DNA of 27,305 nucleotides from JAYVJH01 sp043777595 (GCA_043777595.1 JAYWHT010000111.1:1-27305), one strand, 5' to 3'; positions 14,820-24,285 are shown, numbered from the stretch's first letter. Notes: generated by a model not told the origin, from the letters alone. Translations and numbers: made by a program.

Positions 14820-16934
14820 ATGGCATTAATCAACAAAATTCGTGAACGGTCTGGCATAGCGGTTGTCGTTATTGCGGCGGGCTTATTATTATTCATCTTG
14901 GGCGGCGACGACCTCATCAGCCTCATTCAAGGCTCGGGCAACCGAGCCACGCAAGAAATAGGCGAAATCGCTGGCAACCCCATACAGGCACAAGAATTTG
15001 CGCTGAAATTGGACGATGCCAAAAAATCATTTGAAATGCAGTCGGGCCGTACTGCAACCGAAGCCGAAGTACAGTCGCTCAAAGAACAAGTCTGGAATCA
15101 GTATGTGGTGGACTATGGCTACAAAGCAGAGTTTGAGGCATTGGGCTTGAAAGTAAGCAACGACGAACTCGTGGACATGGTACAGGGCAATAACATCAGC
15201 CCTACGATTAGAAATAACTTTTCAAACCCCCAAACAGGAGAGTTTGACAAGACTGCCGTAGTGCGCTATTTGAAAGAACTCAAAAAAATGCCGATTGAAC
15301 AACAACAACAATGGGAAAAATTTGAGAATAGCCTGTCTCAAAGTCGTTTGGTGAGCAAATACGAAAACCTGTTGCTCAAATCTAACTATGTAACCAAAGC
15401 AGAGGCCGAAAAACAATACCAGTCAGAAATGACCAAGGCATCACTCAAATACCTTTATGTGCCGTTTTATTCGGTAGCCGACACAACAATAAAAGTAACA
15501 GACTCGCAACTGTCTGACTATTTGGCCAAGCACAAAGAAGAATACAAAGGTTACGAATCGAGGTCAATGAACTATGTAACGTTTCCTGTTGTACCTTCAA
15601 AAGACGACAGCGCAGCACTCTACAACAAAATCAGAGAACTGGCCAAAGTAATGGGAAACCCCAATACCAACGATTCGACATTTACCCGTGCCAACTCAGA
15701 CGTACCAACCCAACTCTACTGGTCGCTGCCACAAATGCCCGAAAGTTTGAAGAGTGCAGTCAAAACAATGATAGCAGGCTCACCACAAGGGCCATTCAAG
15801 GAAGGTAACACCTATTTTATTTACAAATATTTAGGTACAAAACAAGATACAACTGCCACTGCCAAAGCCAGCCATATTTTGATAAGCAAACAAGGACTAA
15901 ACGACTCGGCCAAAGTACAGGCCAAAAATAGAGCATTGGACTTATTGAAAAAATTGAAAGCAGGTGAATCGTTCGAGGCGTTGGCCATGCAAAACAGTCA
16001 AGATACACAATCGGGACAGCGCGGTGGCGACTTGGGGTATTTCCGTAAAGGACAAATGGTAAAGCCCTTTAATGACGCCGTTTTTGCGGCTTCGGGCGCA
16101 GGTTTGTTACCAAATCTGATTGAGTCTGATTTTGGGTATCATATCATCAAAATCACCGATCCTAAGTCAAGTACCTTGTATAAAGTAGCCGTAATAGGCA
16201 AGACATTGACACCAAGCCAAATGACCCGTGATGCCGCCTATACCAAAGCAGACCAGTTTGCACTCAATGCCAAATCAAAGTCAGCATTTGACGAATTGGC
16301 CAAGAAAGAAAAAATGACAGTGCAGTCAGCCAGTCGTATTGCCGAAGGCTCGTCAAACATCAACGCCATGACAGGCGTGCGTGAAATCGTAAACTGGTCG
16401 TTTGCCAACGATACCAAAATTGACAAAGTATCGTCGGTGTTTGAAACAGAAGACCAGTTTGTGGTAGCAACATTGACCGGAAAAACAGAAAAGGATAGCC
16501 CAAAAGTAGAGGATTTCCGTGAGCAGCTACAAACCAAAGTACGCAACGGCGTTAAAGCAGAGCAAATAACTGCAAAACTAAACGGCATCAATGGTAGCAC
16601 GCTCGAAGCCATCGCTCAAAAATACGGCGCAGGGGCATTGGTAGAGTCGGCCAACGATATAAGTATCGCAACGGGCTTTTTGACGAGCGCAGGTATGGAC
16701 CCAACGGCCTTGGGTAGAGGCTTTGCACTCAAAGCGGGCAAGAAAAGTAAGGTATTTACAGGCGAAAATGGCGTTTTTATAATGGAGCAAATTGGTAGCC
16801 TACCAGCCCCAGCCATTGCCGACTATACAACATACAAAAACAACTTACTGGCTCGCTCTGGCATAAGCCAATATACAATCAGCGAAGCCATCAAAACCAA
16901 TTCTAAAATTACAGATAATCGGGCTAAGTTTTAA
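14820..16934 (+). CDS. PpiD-like periplasmic folding chaperone with parvulin domain
   Basis: The 704-residue protein has the PpiD/SurA-N architecture. A short cytoplasmic N-terminus (ALINKIRERSG) leads into one membrane anchor (about 13-29, IAVVVIAAGLLLFILGG), then a helical SurA_N-like chaperone domain (to about 240). One parvulin-type peptidyl-prolyl isomerase domain lies at about 349-447, with KASHILISK, GGDLGYFRKGQMVKPF and ESDFGYHIIKITD. A second, degenerate helical region follows. It should help fold outer-membrane and secreted proteins in the periplasm. The start at 14820 is preferred over an in-frame ATG at 14763: it gives the normal N-terminus of the family, is preceded by AGAAAGGAATC, and the predicted promoter lies beyond the upstream ATG. 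The gene ends at a strong terminator shared with the opposing tRNA gene. Confidence 0.9.
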   Translation: MALINKIRERSGIAVVVIAAGLLLFILGGDDLISLIQGSGNRATQEIGEIAGNPIQAQEFALKLDDAKKSFEMQSGRTATEAEVQSLKEQVWNQYVVDYGYKAEFEALGLKVSNDELVDMVQGNNISPTIRNNFSNPQTGEFDKTAVVRYLKELKKMPIEQQQQWEKFENSLSQSRLVSKYENLLLKSNYVTKAEAEKQYQSEMTKASLKYLYVPFYSVADTTIKVTDSQLSDYLAKHKEEYKGYESRSMNYVTFPVVPSKDDSAALYNKIRELAKVMGNPNTNDSTFTRANSDVPTQLYWSLPQMPESLKSAVKTMIAGSPQGPFKEGNTYFIYKYLGTKQDTTATAKASHILISKQGLNDSAKVQAKNRALDLLKKLKAGESFEALAMQNSQDTQSGQRGGDLGYFRKGQMVKPFNDAVFAASGAGLLPNLIESDFGYHIIKITDPKSSTLYKVAVIGKTLTPSQMTRDAAYTKADQFALNAKSKSAFDELAKKEKMTVQSASRIAEGSSNINAMTGVREIVNWSFANDTKIDKVSSVFETEDQFVVATLTGKTEKDSPKVEDFREQLQTKVRNGVKAEQITAKLNGINGSTLEAIAQKYGAGALVESANDISIATGFLTSAGMDPTALGRGFALKAGKKSKVFTGENGVFIMEQIGSLPAPAIADYTTYKNNLLARSGISQYTISEAIKTNSKITDNRAKF

Positions 16935-16950
16935 TAGGCTCGAGCATACC

Positions 16951-16989
16951 ACAAAAAAACAGCCTCTCGAACATGAGGCTGTTTTTTTG

Positions 16990-16990
<1 letters not shown>
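16951..16990. terminator. Perfect bidirectional terminator between ppiD-like gene and tRNA-Ala
   Basis: A 16-bp perfect inverted repeat (16951-16966 with 16975-16990) encloses an 8-base loop. Its core is CAGCCTC/GAGGCTG with seven A on one side and seven T on the other. It terminates the forward ppiD-like gene 16 bases after its stop. Its right arm ends on the discriminator base of the reverse tRNA, so it also terminates the tRNA transcript with no spacer. Confidence 0.92.
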
Positions 16991-17063
<73 letters not shown>

Positions 17064-17127
17064 TGACTATTACTACAATGCAAATATCAGACTTTGTTTT
17101 GATTTTTACAACAAATATTACCAAAAT

Positions 17128-17793
17128 CTATCTGTCTCGACATTCCATAATCAACAAATCGCCAGATTGAGCGATAATAGTAACAAAACCATCGGCCACG
17201 GTCTCGTTACTATTTCCATTTCGATAGCCCAAAGTAAGGGTTTCATTTATTAAATTATATTTTAAGCCGCTTGTAACAATTTCCTCAACAGTACCAACTG
17301 GAATAAGCGAAATGGGCGTATTGGCAGCGTACCATTTTTCATAAATACCAACTAATGGAAAAACCTTAGAATAATCGTCAAACAACACAATTTTAATCTG
17401 GTTTTTGTATCTTACAATATTTGTAAGGTTGGCAATGGTATGGTCGGCTCGGCGACCTGTAGCCCAGACGATGTTTACGGCAGGAAACTCTCGCTCTATC
17501 AAAAACTCTATGCCTTTTTCTAAATCTGTTTTGTCTTGGTTGGGTGTATGTACGATTTCGAGCGGATATTGTCTGGCAAGAATTGCCTCGAAGTCAAAAT
17601 TTTGGTCAAAATCGCCAAGCAATACATCAAACTTAATGCCCAGTTCCAGCACTCGCTCGGCGGCAGCGTCCAGCACCACCACAAACGGCGACCATTCCAA
17701 CAACTGCCCTAATAGTTCATCGCTGCACGCCTCGCCGTTGGCAATAATGAGCGCAGGTTCTTGCTTGTCTTTGACGATATGATGTGAAGACAT
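17128..17793 (-). CDS. thiN: Thiamine pyrophosphokinase
   Basis: The 221-residue cytoplasmic enzyme transfers pyrophosphate from ATP to thiamine, giving thiamine diphosphate. Family motifs are all present: VLLGDFDQ with Gly60, Asp61 and Asp63, DKTDLEKG (87-94), and ATGRRADHTIANL (111-123) with Asp117 and His118. The C-terminal domain (about 140-221) has the beta-rich thiamine-binding pattern ending NETVADGFVTIIAQSGDLLIM. Length is normal. It is the last protein gene of a reverse run: the GT-C-like gene ends 5 bases upstream, so the two are almost certainly co-transcribed. The same run includes menD, whose product needs thiamine diphosphate. No TPP riboswitch is seen, and no thiamine synthesis gene is near, which fits a salvage role. 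Confidence 0.93.
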   Translation of the reverse strand: MSSHHIVKDKQEPALIIANGEACSDELLGQLLEWSPFVVVLDAAAERVLELGIKFDVLLGDFDQNFDFEAILARQYPLEIVHTPNQDKTDLEKGIEFLIEREFPAVNIVWATGRRADHTIANLTNIVRYKNQIKIVLFDDYSKVFPLVGIYEKWYAANTPISLIPVGTVEEIVTSGLKYNLINETLTLGYRNGNSNETVADGFVTIIAQSGDLLIMECRDR

Positions 17794-17798
17794 TTGTT

Positions 17799-18899
17799 TT
17801 ATTGTTTGTTTATAAACTCAAAGATAGACATTTTGGGCAGGGCATGAACGACAGACAACGCAAAAAAAGCCACAACCCACCACTTAACTCGGTCAAATAT
17901 TTGTCGTTGTGGCCACTCCGTGAGCCAACCCAGACTACCGATTAGCAACAAAAGCGTAACTGGCGACAGCCGCCTGAAATAAAGACTTTCGATGGAATCG
18001 TCAAACAAATAGAGTAATATTGTAGTCAAAAAATAACTACCCGCAACAACGAAAATACCAGAACTGATTGGCGACAAGACAACCGTTGTTTTGTTATTTA
18101 TTATTATTTTTACAGTTACTACCAAAATCGCAGCTTGCAGTGCCGAAATACCATAAATAAAAAAAATCAAAACTTCGTTGCCGCTTTTTAAATCCCAATC
18201 TCTAACGCCCCAAAACGCTATTTCTTGGCCAATACCTTCAAGTCCTCTGATTAGTCTTGTTGCAAACGGCTCAGTCGGAAAATGGCCATGGTCGCCTGTA
18301 AAAGTCTGCGTTTGAGCATAGTTATTCAATAAATATAACCCAATAAAGACACTAAAAACAAAAGCAACTTTGTATTTTCGTTGGACGATTAGCGGTACAA
18401 TCAGAAAAAAACCAATGTAGCGAGTCAAAAAAGCTGCGACAGCAAAAGCCCAATTTGAGTTATTTTTTTGATTGTAATTAAAACAAAAACCCAACATACA
18501 AAAAACAAAAACAGTCTCCGACCAAGTATTGGCATAAAGCTGCAAGAACGACGACGACAGCAAAGCCAAGGCTACAAACCAGCTTTGGATTTTATATTGT
18601 CGGTAAATAAGTAGCAAGATACCAGCCACGGCTAATAAATTAACGACCTTGGACGATAGCTCGACAGATAATTTGGTCAGAAACGAGACCCCAGCAATAA
18701 GCAACGAATAACCCACTGGCCAAATGGCACAAAACGTGTCTTTGTTCTGAAAATAAATACGATAACCTCGGCCATCTAACAGATTTTGAGCGGCTTGTAG
18801 ATAATAATGAGAGTCGGGCGTGAGATAATAGGCAGTGTCAGTCATAATTTTCAAGATTACGACTAACGCTATTACAATAAATATCAACACTATACGCAA
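17799..18899 (-). CDS. Polytopic membrane protein resembling GT-C (ArnT/PMT-like) glycosyltransferases
   Basis: The 366-residue protein is dominated by hydrophobic helices, about nine or ten, the first at residues 2-18. After it comes TPDSHYYLQAAQNLLDGRGY (27-46), with Asp29 at the place where GT-C enzymes of the PMT/ArnT/GT39 type have an acidic residue in their first external loop, followed by an amphipathic helix and an IWPVGYSLLIAG segment, also characteristic. Such enzymes transfer sugars from polyprenyl-phosphate donors on the outer face of the inner membrane. At 366 residues it is short for the group and lacks a large C-terminal periplasmic domain. The specific substrate is not deducible. 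It lies between an S9 peptidase gene (27-base gap) and thiN (5-base gap), all reverse. Confidence 0.72.
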   Translation of the reverse strand: MRIVLIFIVIALVVILKIMTDTAYYLTPDSHYYLQAAQNLLDGRGYRIYFQNKDTFCAIWPVGYSLLIAGVSFLTKLSVELSSKVVNLLAVAGILLLIYRQYKIQSWFVALALLSSSFLQLYANTWSETVFVFCMLGFCFNYNQKNNSNWAFAVAAFLTRYIGFFLIVPLIVQRKYKVAFVFSVFIGLYLLNNYAQTQTFTGDHGHFPTEPFATRLIRGLEGIGQEIAFWGVRDWDLKSGNEVLIFFIYGISALQAAILVVTVKIIINNKTTVVLSPISSGIFVVAGSYFLTTILLYLFDDSIESLYFRRLSPVTLLLLIGSLGWLTEWPQRQIFDRVKWWVVAFFALSVVHALPKMSIFEFINKQ

Positions 18900-18926
18900 A
18901 CTGCTATTATATTAAAGTACTGTTTA

Positions 18927-21782
18927 TCACTTTTTAATCGTCCCAGTTTTTGTTGTTTCTAAATGTTGGTTTATACCTTTTTCAATCATTGGCAGCCCGT
19001 CCAACATCCAAGACGGTGCGGGAGCGTCTTTGAGATAATGGTCAAAGTACTGATAGAGCCTCACAGCAAAATCTTTCATGTTCTGGCGTTTGGTGAGTCC
19101 GTGTTTTTCGCCGTTATAATTGAGCAACCAAACGGGTTTATTGAGCCGTTTGAGAGCCATATAAAACTCAATACCCTGGTACCACGGCACAGCCCCATCG
19201 TCGTCGTTGTGCATCATCAACACAGGCGTTTGTATTTTGGGGGTATAAAACAACGGCGAATTTTCGATATACTGCATCGGTTTGTCCCAAAGTGTACCAC
19301 CAATTCGGGTTTGTGTTTTTTCGTATTGTGCCTGCCGAGAAGCCCCAGACTCCCAGCGGACTCCGCCATAGGCGCTCGTCATATTGACCACGGGCGCACC
19401 CGCCTCGGCAGCTCTAAACAAGTTGGTTTGGGTTATCAAATATGCCGACTGATAGCCGCCCCAACTATGCCCCGACACTCCAATTCGGTCTTTATCGACA
19501 AAACCCTTGGCAACCATACTCAGCACCCCAGGCACAACGCAATTATAAGCACTCTGGCCTGGATAGCCCGTTTTATAAACAATGTCTGGCACAAAAACCA
19601 AGTAGCCGTTGCTTGTAAAATAACTAAAATTGATGTACGACCGAATAGGCCGTGGGGCAAAATGAGAATGAATATTGTCAGAGTTTTTTTCATAAAAATA
19701 CGTCATCATCGGATATTTTTTATTTGCATCAAAGTTGTCTGGTTTGTACAGAAGCCCTTTTAGGGGTGTTCCATCGTTGGCCGTCCAACTCACAGATTCT
19801 ACACTACCCCATTCATAATCAGCTTGTTGGGCATTGGCTTCGGTTTGTTTTTTGATATTATTAAAACCAAAATCCGTACTGTACCAATCTGGATAGTCTC
19901 TGAACGTTTCTTGAGTAAACAAAACTCGGTCAGCGTTTTTTGCTTTCAAGACAGTATTGCCAATCTTAAAATCACCTTCATAAAGCCCCAAAACTGCAAC
20001 ATTTGACAACAGCCCAAATCCTTCTTTTCTTGTATTTTCATTCACAGTTTTGAGCAATATCGGCTTGCTGGTATCAATAGTGCGCTCTTCGGGGTCAAGT
20101 TTTAGATACCTCGCTTGTTTTTGTTCCGTCCGTCCGTTGGTAAGTTTGGTGGCCGTGGCATTGGTTGGGTCTATCTGCCATATATCGTATCGATCATATA
20201 CCCACAGATACTGATCATTTTTTGTCCAGCCTGCCAGCCCATAAGTATTCGGAAAATCGGGGTGGTCGTCTTCTTCGTCTGCAAATTTTACGGCTTGATT
20301 GTTGGTGAGTTTTAGTATTTGTTCGGTCAAAACTTGATAACAAAACCAGGCCGTATCTGGGTCAGAAAACCAATACAAGTACTTGCCCTCAGGCGACACC
20401 ACCACCGAACCCTGTACTTTTTGTTTTATTAGTTTTTTTGAACCATCGGCCACGTTTATCAAATATATATCTTGCTTGGCGTTCCAGTCCCAATGCTGGT
20501 TTGAGTATTTCAAATCCGAACGACCTACCACAAAATCAGCCTTGCCTTCATTGACCAACTCAACGTCTGGCACTGACGAGTCAGCGAGTTGTACTATTTT
20601 TTTATCTAATAAATTTACCACCGCCCAATACGATTTTTTCTTATCTGCTTCGAGCGATACTTTTTGTTGAGTTTGTAATTTTATATCATTCCACTTCCAG
20701 ACCTCGACATTCACAATTTCGTCTGGTAGCAATGTAGTATCGGCAATTATTGGCGGTGGGTTAGTTCCAAAAAATAACTTTCGTCCATCTTTTGAAAACT
20801 TAGGTGCTGTTTCTTGGCTCAATAGCCAGCTTTTTTGTGAAGCCAAATTTGATTCATCGGCCAATAACGTAGCTTTGGGTTCGGTATTTTTCCAATAATA
20901 TAATTTGGGATAACGGCTCTGTGTCTTTGAGTTGGTGTCTAAGTCGGCCACAAAAGCCAGTTGCTGGCCGCCATCGTCAAAAACAATTTTTTTGTATTTG
21001 TGCTTAACGTGGCCTACATAAATGGCCGTCAGTTTTTGGGTATTTAGTTCTACCACATAAACCCCCGCCCGCACCGAATCACTACCAGTTGTCGAAAAAC
21101 AAAGGTATTGCCCATTTTTAGATAGCTCATACTCTTTAACAAACCCGTATTTAGTGTCCGAGTTTGTACCTAAATTTCTCAAAACCAACCTATAACCATT
21201 CTCTTCGCTTTCTTTTTTTGCGATTTTTTTGGGCTTACTTTGGCTACTGTCTGTTTTGATAGTCAGCGCTTTTTGGTTATTAGTGTCTTCTAAATACGCC
21301 AGCCAACCACCTGCTTTTTCGGGTATTTTGAATGAAATAATATTTGCAAATTTTGTTGTTTTAGCTGCCCCAAAGTCAAATATCCCGAGCGAATCTTTGG
21401 GCATATCTTCTTTTTTCTTTTTGGCTCTTTTGGCATCTTTTACCACACTGAGCATTGGCTTTATCTTGAATACTGCATTTTTACTGTCGTATGTGATGCG
21501 TGCCTCATAGCCACGGTCTGCCGCTATAAAACTATTGGTAGTCAGGTTTTTAAGATATAATTTCCCATCGCCTTCTTGTGGGTTGATGCCGTACACAAAC
21601 TGAGTTCCATCGTTTGAAATCACTCGTTCTGTGATGTCCTTCCACAGGTCATACACGTCGTGCGTGAGGCTTTTTTTGACGGTCGGTACTACAATCGTTT
21701 GTTTTGCAGTTTTCTTTTTTTGACCAAAAACAGCCAAAGACGTAGCGCAAAGCAACAGTAAAAGCAAAAATTTATTCATCAT
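18927..21782 (-). CDS. Exported S9 family serine peptidase (prolyl oligopeptidase fold)
   Basis: The 951-residue protein has a signal peptide (about 1-20, ending AVFG, then QKKK). A long beta-propeller region rich in Asp/Asn loops follows (roughly 60-640). An alpha/beta hydrolase domain occupies about 690-930. The catalytic triad can be placed: Ser773 in GHSWGGY, Asp862 in HNDDDGAVPWYQ and His894 in NGEKHGL. These enzymes cut peptides at the amino side, typically after Pro or Ala, and probably work in the periplasm on imported peptides. An unusual basic stretch (AKRAKKKKED, near 120) lies in the propeller. The gene is flanked by menD (31 bases upstream) and the GT-C-like gene (27 bases downstream), both on the same strand; no functional reason for this grouping is evident. 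Confidence 0.92.
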   Translation of the reverse strand: MMNKFLLLLLLCATSLAVFGQKKKTAKQTIVVPTVKKSLTHDVYDLWKDITERVISNDGTQFVYGINPQEGDGKLYLKNLTTNSFIAADRGYEARITYDSKNAVFKIKPMLSVVKDAKRAKKKKEDMPKDSLGIFDFGAAKTTKFANIISFKIPEKAGGWLAYLEDTNNQKALTIKTDSSQSKPKKIAKKESEENGYRLVLRNLGTNSDTKYGFVKEYELSKNGQYLCFSTTGSDSVRAGVYVVELNTQKLTAIYVGHVKHKYKKIVFDDGGQQLAFVADLDTNSKTQSRYPKLYYWKNTEPKATLLADESNLASQKSWLLSQETAPKFSKDGRKLFFGTNPPPIIADTTLLPDEIVNVEVWKWNDIKLQTQQKVSLEADKKKSYWAVVNLLDKKIVQLADSSVPDVELVNEGKADFVVGRSDLKYSNQHWDWNAKQDIYLINVADGSKKLIKQKVQGSVVVSPEGKYLYWFSDPDTAWFCYQVLTEQILKLTNNQAVKFADEEDDHPDFPNTYGLAGWTKNDQYLWVYDRYDIWQIDPTNATATKLTNGRTEQKQARYLKLDPEERTIDTSKPILLKTVNENTRKEGFGLLSNVAVLGLYEGDFKIGNTVLKAKNADRVLFTQETFRDYPDWYSTDFGFNNIKKQTEANAQQADYEWGSVESVSWTANDGTPLKGLLYKPDNFDANKKYPMMTYFYEKNSDNIHSHFAPRPIRSYINFSYFTSNGYLVFVPDIVYKTGYPGQSAYNCVVPGVLSMVAKGFVDKDRIGVSGHSWGGYQSAYLITQTNLFRAAEAGAPVVNMTSAYGGVRWESGASRQAQYEKTQTRIGGTLWDKPMQYIENSPLFYTPKIQTPVLMMHNDDDGAVPWYQGIEFYMALKRLNKPVWLLNYNGEKHGLTKRQNMKDFAVRLYQYFDHYLKDAPAPSWMLDGLPMIEKGINQHLETTKTGTIKK

Positions 21783-21813
21783 TTCAAGGGTTTAGTGGCC
21801 AATATTGTTTTGT

Positions 21814-23535
21814 TTATTTCATTGCTTTTCGATAATCGCCAAACACCTCTGCATTAACGACTGGATTCGTAAAAATTTCTAGGAGATTAGATTTATTATT
21901 GTTTTGAATAAAATTATCCCAAACAATTTGAAAATCAGACTGTTCTGTTATCGAAAAATACCCCATTTGAGCATCTTCGGCAGTTCGTTGAGCTGTGGTA
22001 TGGTGGCGGGTTTCAAAGTACTGTTCAAGTTCGTGCTGTGCCGACGGGCCATCAATAATTCTAAAAATATTACCCCCAGCATTATTCAAAAGTATTATTC
22101 TTAAATTTTGGGGTAAGTGATTGTGCCAGAGTGCATTGCGATCATAAAAAAACGCTACATCGCCCGTTATCAGAAACACTGTTTTGTCGGTCTTCAATGC
22201 TGCCCCAACCGCCGTACTCGTGCAGCCATCAATACCCGACACTCCCCTATTGGCCCATACCTCGGTGTTTTGGGATACCCCTACCAAATTGACATAACGA
22301 ACGGCCATACTGTTGGCCAAATGTAAGACTATGTTTTGGGGTAATTGTTCTACTATTTTTTCGACAACTGCCAATTCATTCCAGCGAGATTCATTTTTTA
22401 TAAACTCATATAATCGCCGTTTAGCTTCTCGGTCAGTTTTGAACCAAAGTTGCTGATAGTCAGACCGTTCTTCATCTTCTGAGTCGTTTTGTACAAACTG
22501 CTGATAATCTAAATCATTGAGTAGTTTGTCAAAAAAATAATTGGGTGAAACAGCAATAACAGTTGTCAATGTCTGAAAAGCATCAATCAAGTCTTCTGAC
22601 TGCTTTACGTGCCAATGTTTGGCAGGTTTGTATTTTCGGATAAACGATTTTAGGTTTTTGGACAAAAACGAATTACCAATCGTAATCAATAAATCTGGTT
22701 GTAGTTTTTGAAGTAATTTACCATCTTGACTTCCCAAAAAAACATCGTGGCTCGTTACAAAATGCTCATTGTTAGGTACATTGCCAATCACATCACCCAG
22801 CACCACAACGCCCATACTTTCGCTCAATGATTGCAAACACTGCATCAAAGACCGATTGGGCTGCATTTGGCCAACAGCAACCACAATTCGCTCGGCACTC
22901 TCCCACTCCGTTTGCAACCGATGCCAAATTTCGGTACTCAAAACGACCTGACTGTCAAGCCTTTCAACTATTTTTAGTTGTTTACTATATTCAAATTTTT
23001 CGTTGGCAGTTGGATAAAATGGTTCACGAATTGGTACATTGATATGCACCGGCCCCATCGGTGAGCCATGCGCCAAGTTAATGGCTTCGTTGATAGCTCT
23101 TTCAGTAAACCAAATTGAATCGGCGTGGGTATAATCGGCAGACAATTCAAACGACTTTTTGACGTGCTTACCGTACAGTTCGGTCTGGTACATCGTTTGG
23201 CCGTCTTGCTGGCCTGTCCATTCTTTGGGGCGGTCGGCAGTAAAAACAAGCAAAGGTATTTCTTGAAAAAACGCTTCGACAACGGCAGGGGCTAAATTAT
23301 AAGCCGCCGAACCCGACGTACACACCAAGGCCGCAGCCGATCCTGTTTGCTGCGCCATGCCCAAGGCAATAAACCCAGCCGCCCGTTCATCGGCAACAAC
23401 AACGGTATGAATGTCGGGGTGGCGAGCAAAGGCCAAAGTAAGTGCCGCCGAGCGAGAGCCTGGCGAAATGACTACGTTGGTTACGCTTTTCTGAGCGCAA
23501 ATTTGGGCAATATCTACAATCGGTTGAAGAATCAT
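21814..23535 (-). CDS. menD: 2-succinyl-5-enolpyruvyl-6-hydroxy-3-cyclohexene-1-carboxylate synthase
   Basis: This 573-residue ThDP-dependent enzyme joins 2-oxoglutarate (as a succinyl-semialdehyde-ThDP intermediate) to isochorismate in menaquinone synthesis. From the start used here, motifs are SPGSRSAALT (24-33), the catalytic glutamate in DERAAGF (Glu50), TSGSAAYNLAPAVVEA (73-88), and the C-terminal ThDP/Mg site GDVAFFYDRNAL plus NNAGGNIFRII. The frame is open to an ATG at 23586, but the extra 17 residues are hydrophobic and would resemble a signal anchor, which a cytoplasmic enzyme does not need; the MILQPIVDIAQICA start at 23535 matches the family. No other men genes lie in the window. 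It heads a reverse run with S9 peptidase, GT-C-like protein and thiN. Menaquinone is the usual respiratory quinone of Bacteroidota. Confidence 0.95.
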   Translation of the reverse strand: MILQPIVDIAQICAQKSVTNVVISPGSRSAALTLAFARHPDIHTVVVADERAAGFIALGMAQQTGSAAALVCTSGSAAYNLAPAVVEAFFQEIPLLVFTADRPKEWTGQQDGQTMYQTELYGKHVKKSFELSADYTHADSIWFTERAINEAINLAHGSPMGPVHINVPIREPFYPTANEKFEYSKQLKIVERLDSQVVLSTEIWHRLQTEWESAERIVVAVGQMQPNRSLMQCLQSLSESMGVVVLGDVIGNVPNNEHFVTSHDVFLGSQDGKLLQKLQPDLLITIGNSFLSKNLKSFIRKYKPAKHWHVKQSEDLIDAFQTLTTVIAVSPNYFFDKLLNDLDYQQFVQNDSEDEERSDYQQLWFKTDREAKRRLYEFIKNESRWNELAVVEKIVEQLPQNIVLHLANSMAVRYVNLVGVSQNTEVWANRGVSGIDGCTSTAVGAALKTDKTVFLITGDVAFFYDRNALWHNHLPQNLRIILLNNAGGNIFRIIDGPSAQHELEQYFETRHHTTAQRTAEDAQMGYFSITEQSDFQIVWDNFIQNNNKSNLLEIFTNPVVNAEVFGDYRKAMK

Positions 23536-23632
23536 TTGGAAAGATACAACGAAAAATGAAAAAATTGAAACTAATAAGAAATACACGAAAAAACCAATAG
23601 GCAGTTATTGAAAAGTAAACAACGTTTTGATT

Positions 23633-23667
23633 TATTTTAAATACTTGATTGTTAAGTATTTAAAATA
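23633..23667. repeat. Perfect 14-bp inverted repeat between lrp-type gene and menD
   Basis: TATTTTAAATACTT (23633-23646) and its exact complement (23654-23667) flank a 7-base spacer. It lies 33 bases after the stop of the reverse Lrp-type gene and about 100 bases before the menD start. The arms are almost pure A and T with no T-run directly following on the reverse strand, so it is a poor intrinsic terminator. An operator for a dimeric regulator is an alternative. Confidence 0.55.
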
Positions 23668-23699
23668 TTTTTCGTTACCCGTTTTTTACTATTCACTGT

Positions 23700-24155
23700 T
23701 TATATTGGCAAAGCCGTAGTATTTTTAACTTCCGACATCACAAACAGACTACTGATGTGCGAAATAGTTTGCAACGATGCCAGTTTTGACTGATAAAACT
23801 GATGATAACTCTCTACGTCTGTGGCCACTACTTTGAGCAAATAGTCAAACGTACCCGATACCACACAACACTCAATCACTTCGGGCATAAGCGCAATGGC
23901 TCGGTCAAAATCTTCAAAGTTTTCCTGTCGTTGTTTATCAAGCGTTACATTACAATAGACCATTAGCCCTTTGCCTAATTTTTTTCGGTTCAGTATTCCT
24001 ACATATTTTTCAATAACGCCGTCTCTTTCCAGCCGCTTAACTCGCTCATGAATAGGCGTAATAGACAAACTAATGGCTTCGGAAATCTCTCTGATGGTCA
24101 GTTGCGAATTGACTTGTAGCAGTCGCAATATTTTAAGGTCAGTTTCGTCAATCAT
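23700..24155 (-). CDS. Lrp/AsnC family transcriptional regulator
   Basis: The 151-residue protein has the standard Lrp layout: an N-terminal winged helix-turn-helix (about 3-55, DETDLKILRLLQVNSQLT then IREISEAISLSITPIHERVKRLE) and a C-terminal RAM ligand-binding and oligomerisation domain (about 65-145, with VIECCVVSGTFDYLLKV). Such proteins form dimers to octamers and respond to amino acids. It is divergent from ald with 183 bases between start codons. In other bacteria a divergent Lrp-type gene (for example AldR in mycobacteria) controls alanine dehydrogenase, so alanine or related amino acids are the likely effectors; this is inference from arrangement. It has its own promoter (24197-24228). 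Confidence 0.92.
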   Translation of the reverse strand: MIDETDLKILRLLQVNSQLTIREISEAISLSITPIHERVKRLERDGVIEKYVGILNRKKLGKGLMVYCNVTLDKQRQENFEDFDRAIALMPEVIECCVVSGTFDYLLKVVATDVESYHQFYQSKLASLQTISHISSLFVMSEVKNTTALPI

Positions 24156-24196
24156 TTCAGAATTATTTTTTTCTACTAATTAAACTAAATCACAGT

Positions 24197-24228
24197 CAAA
24201 ACTATATAAAATTTCTACAAAAATCAAA
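24197..24228 (-). promoter_or_regulatory. Bacteroidota-type promoter of the Lrp-type gene
   Basis: On the reverse strand TTTG (24225-24228) is followed after 20 bases by TAGTTTTG (24197-24204), an exact TAnnTTTG -7 box. Both boxes and the spacing are consensus. The leader would be about 35 bases. Confidence 0.65.
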
Positions 24229-24285
24229 TAAATAGTTTTTTATTCTTATTCAACACTTAATAGTAGTAAATATTTTTATAAGATA

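Noticed and set aside
17064..17127. TPP riboswitch near thiN
   Set aside because: No THI-box-like conserved segments are visible here or upstream of the gene run.
18963..19763. Forward ORF of 266 residues opposite the S9 peptidase catalytic domain
   Set aside because: It has no recognisable domain, and the opposite strand encodes the conserved catalytic triad, so it is a shadow frame.
23536..23586. Start of menD at 23586
   Set aside because: The extra 17 residues form a hydrophobic segment foreign to this cytoplasmic enzyme; the ATG at 23535 gives the usual N-terminus.
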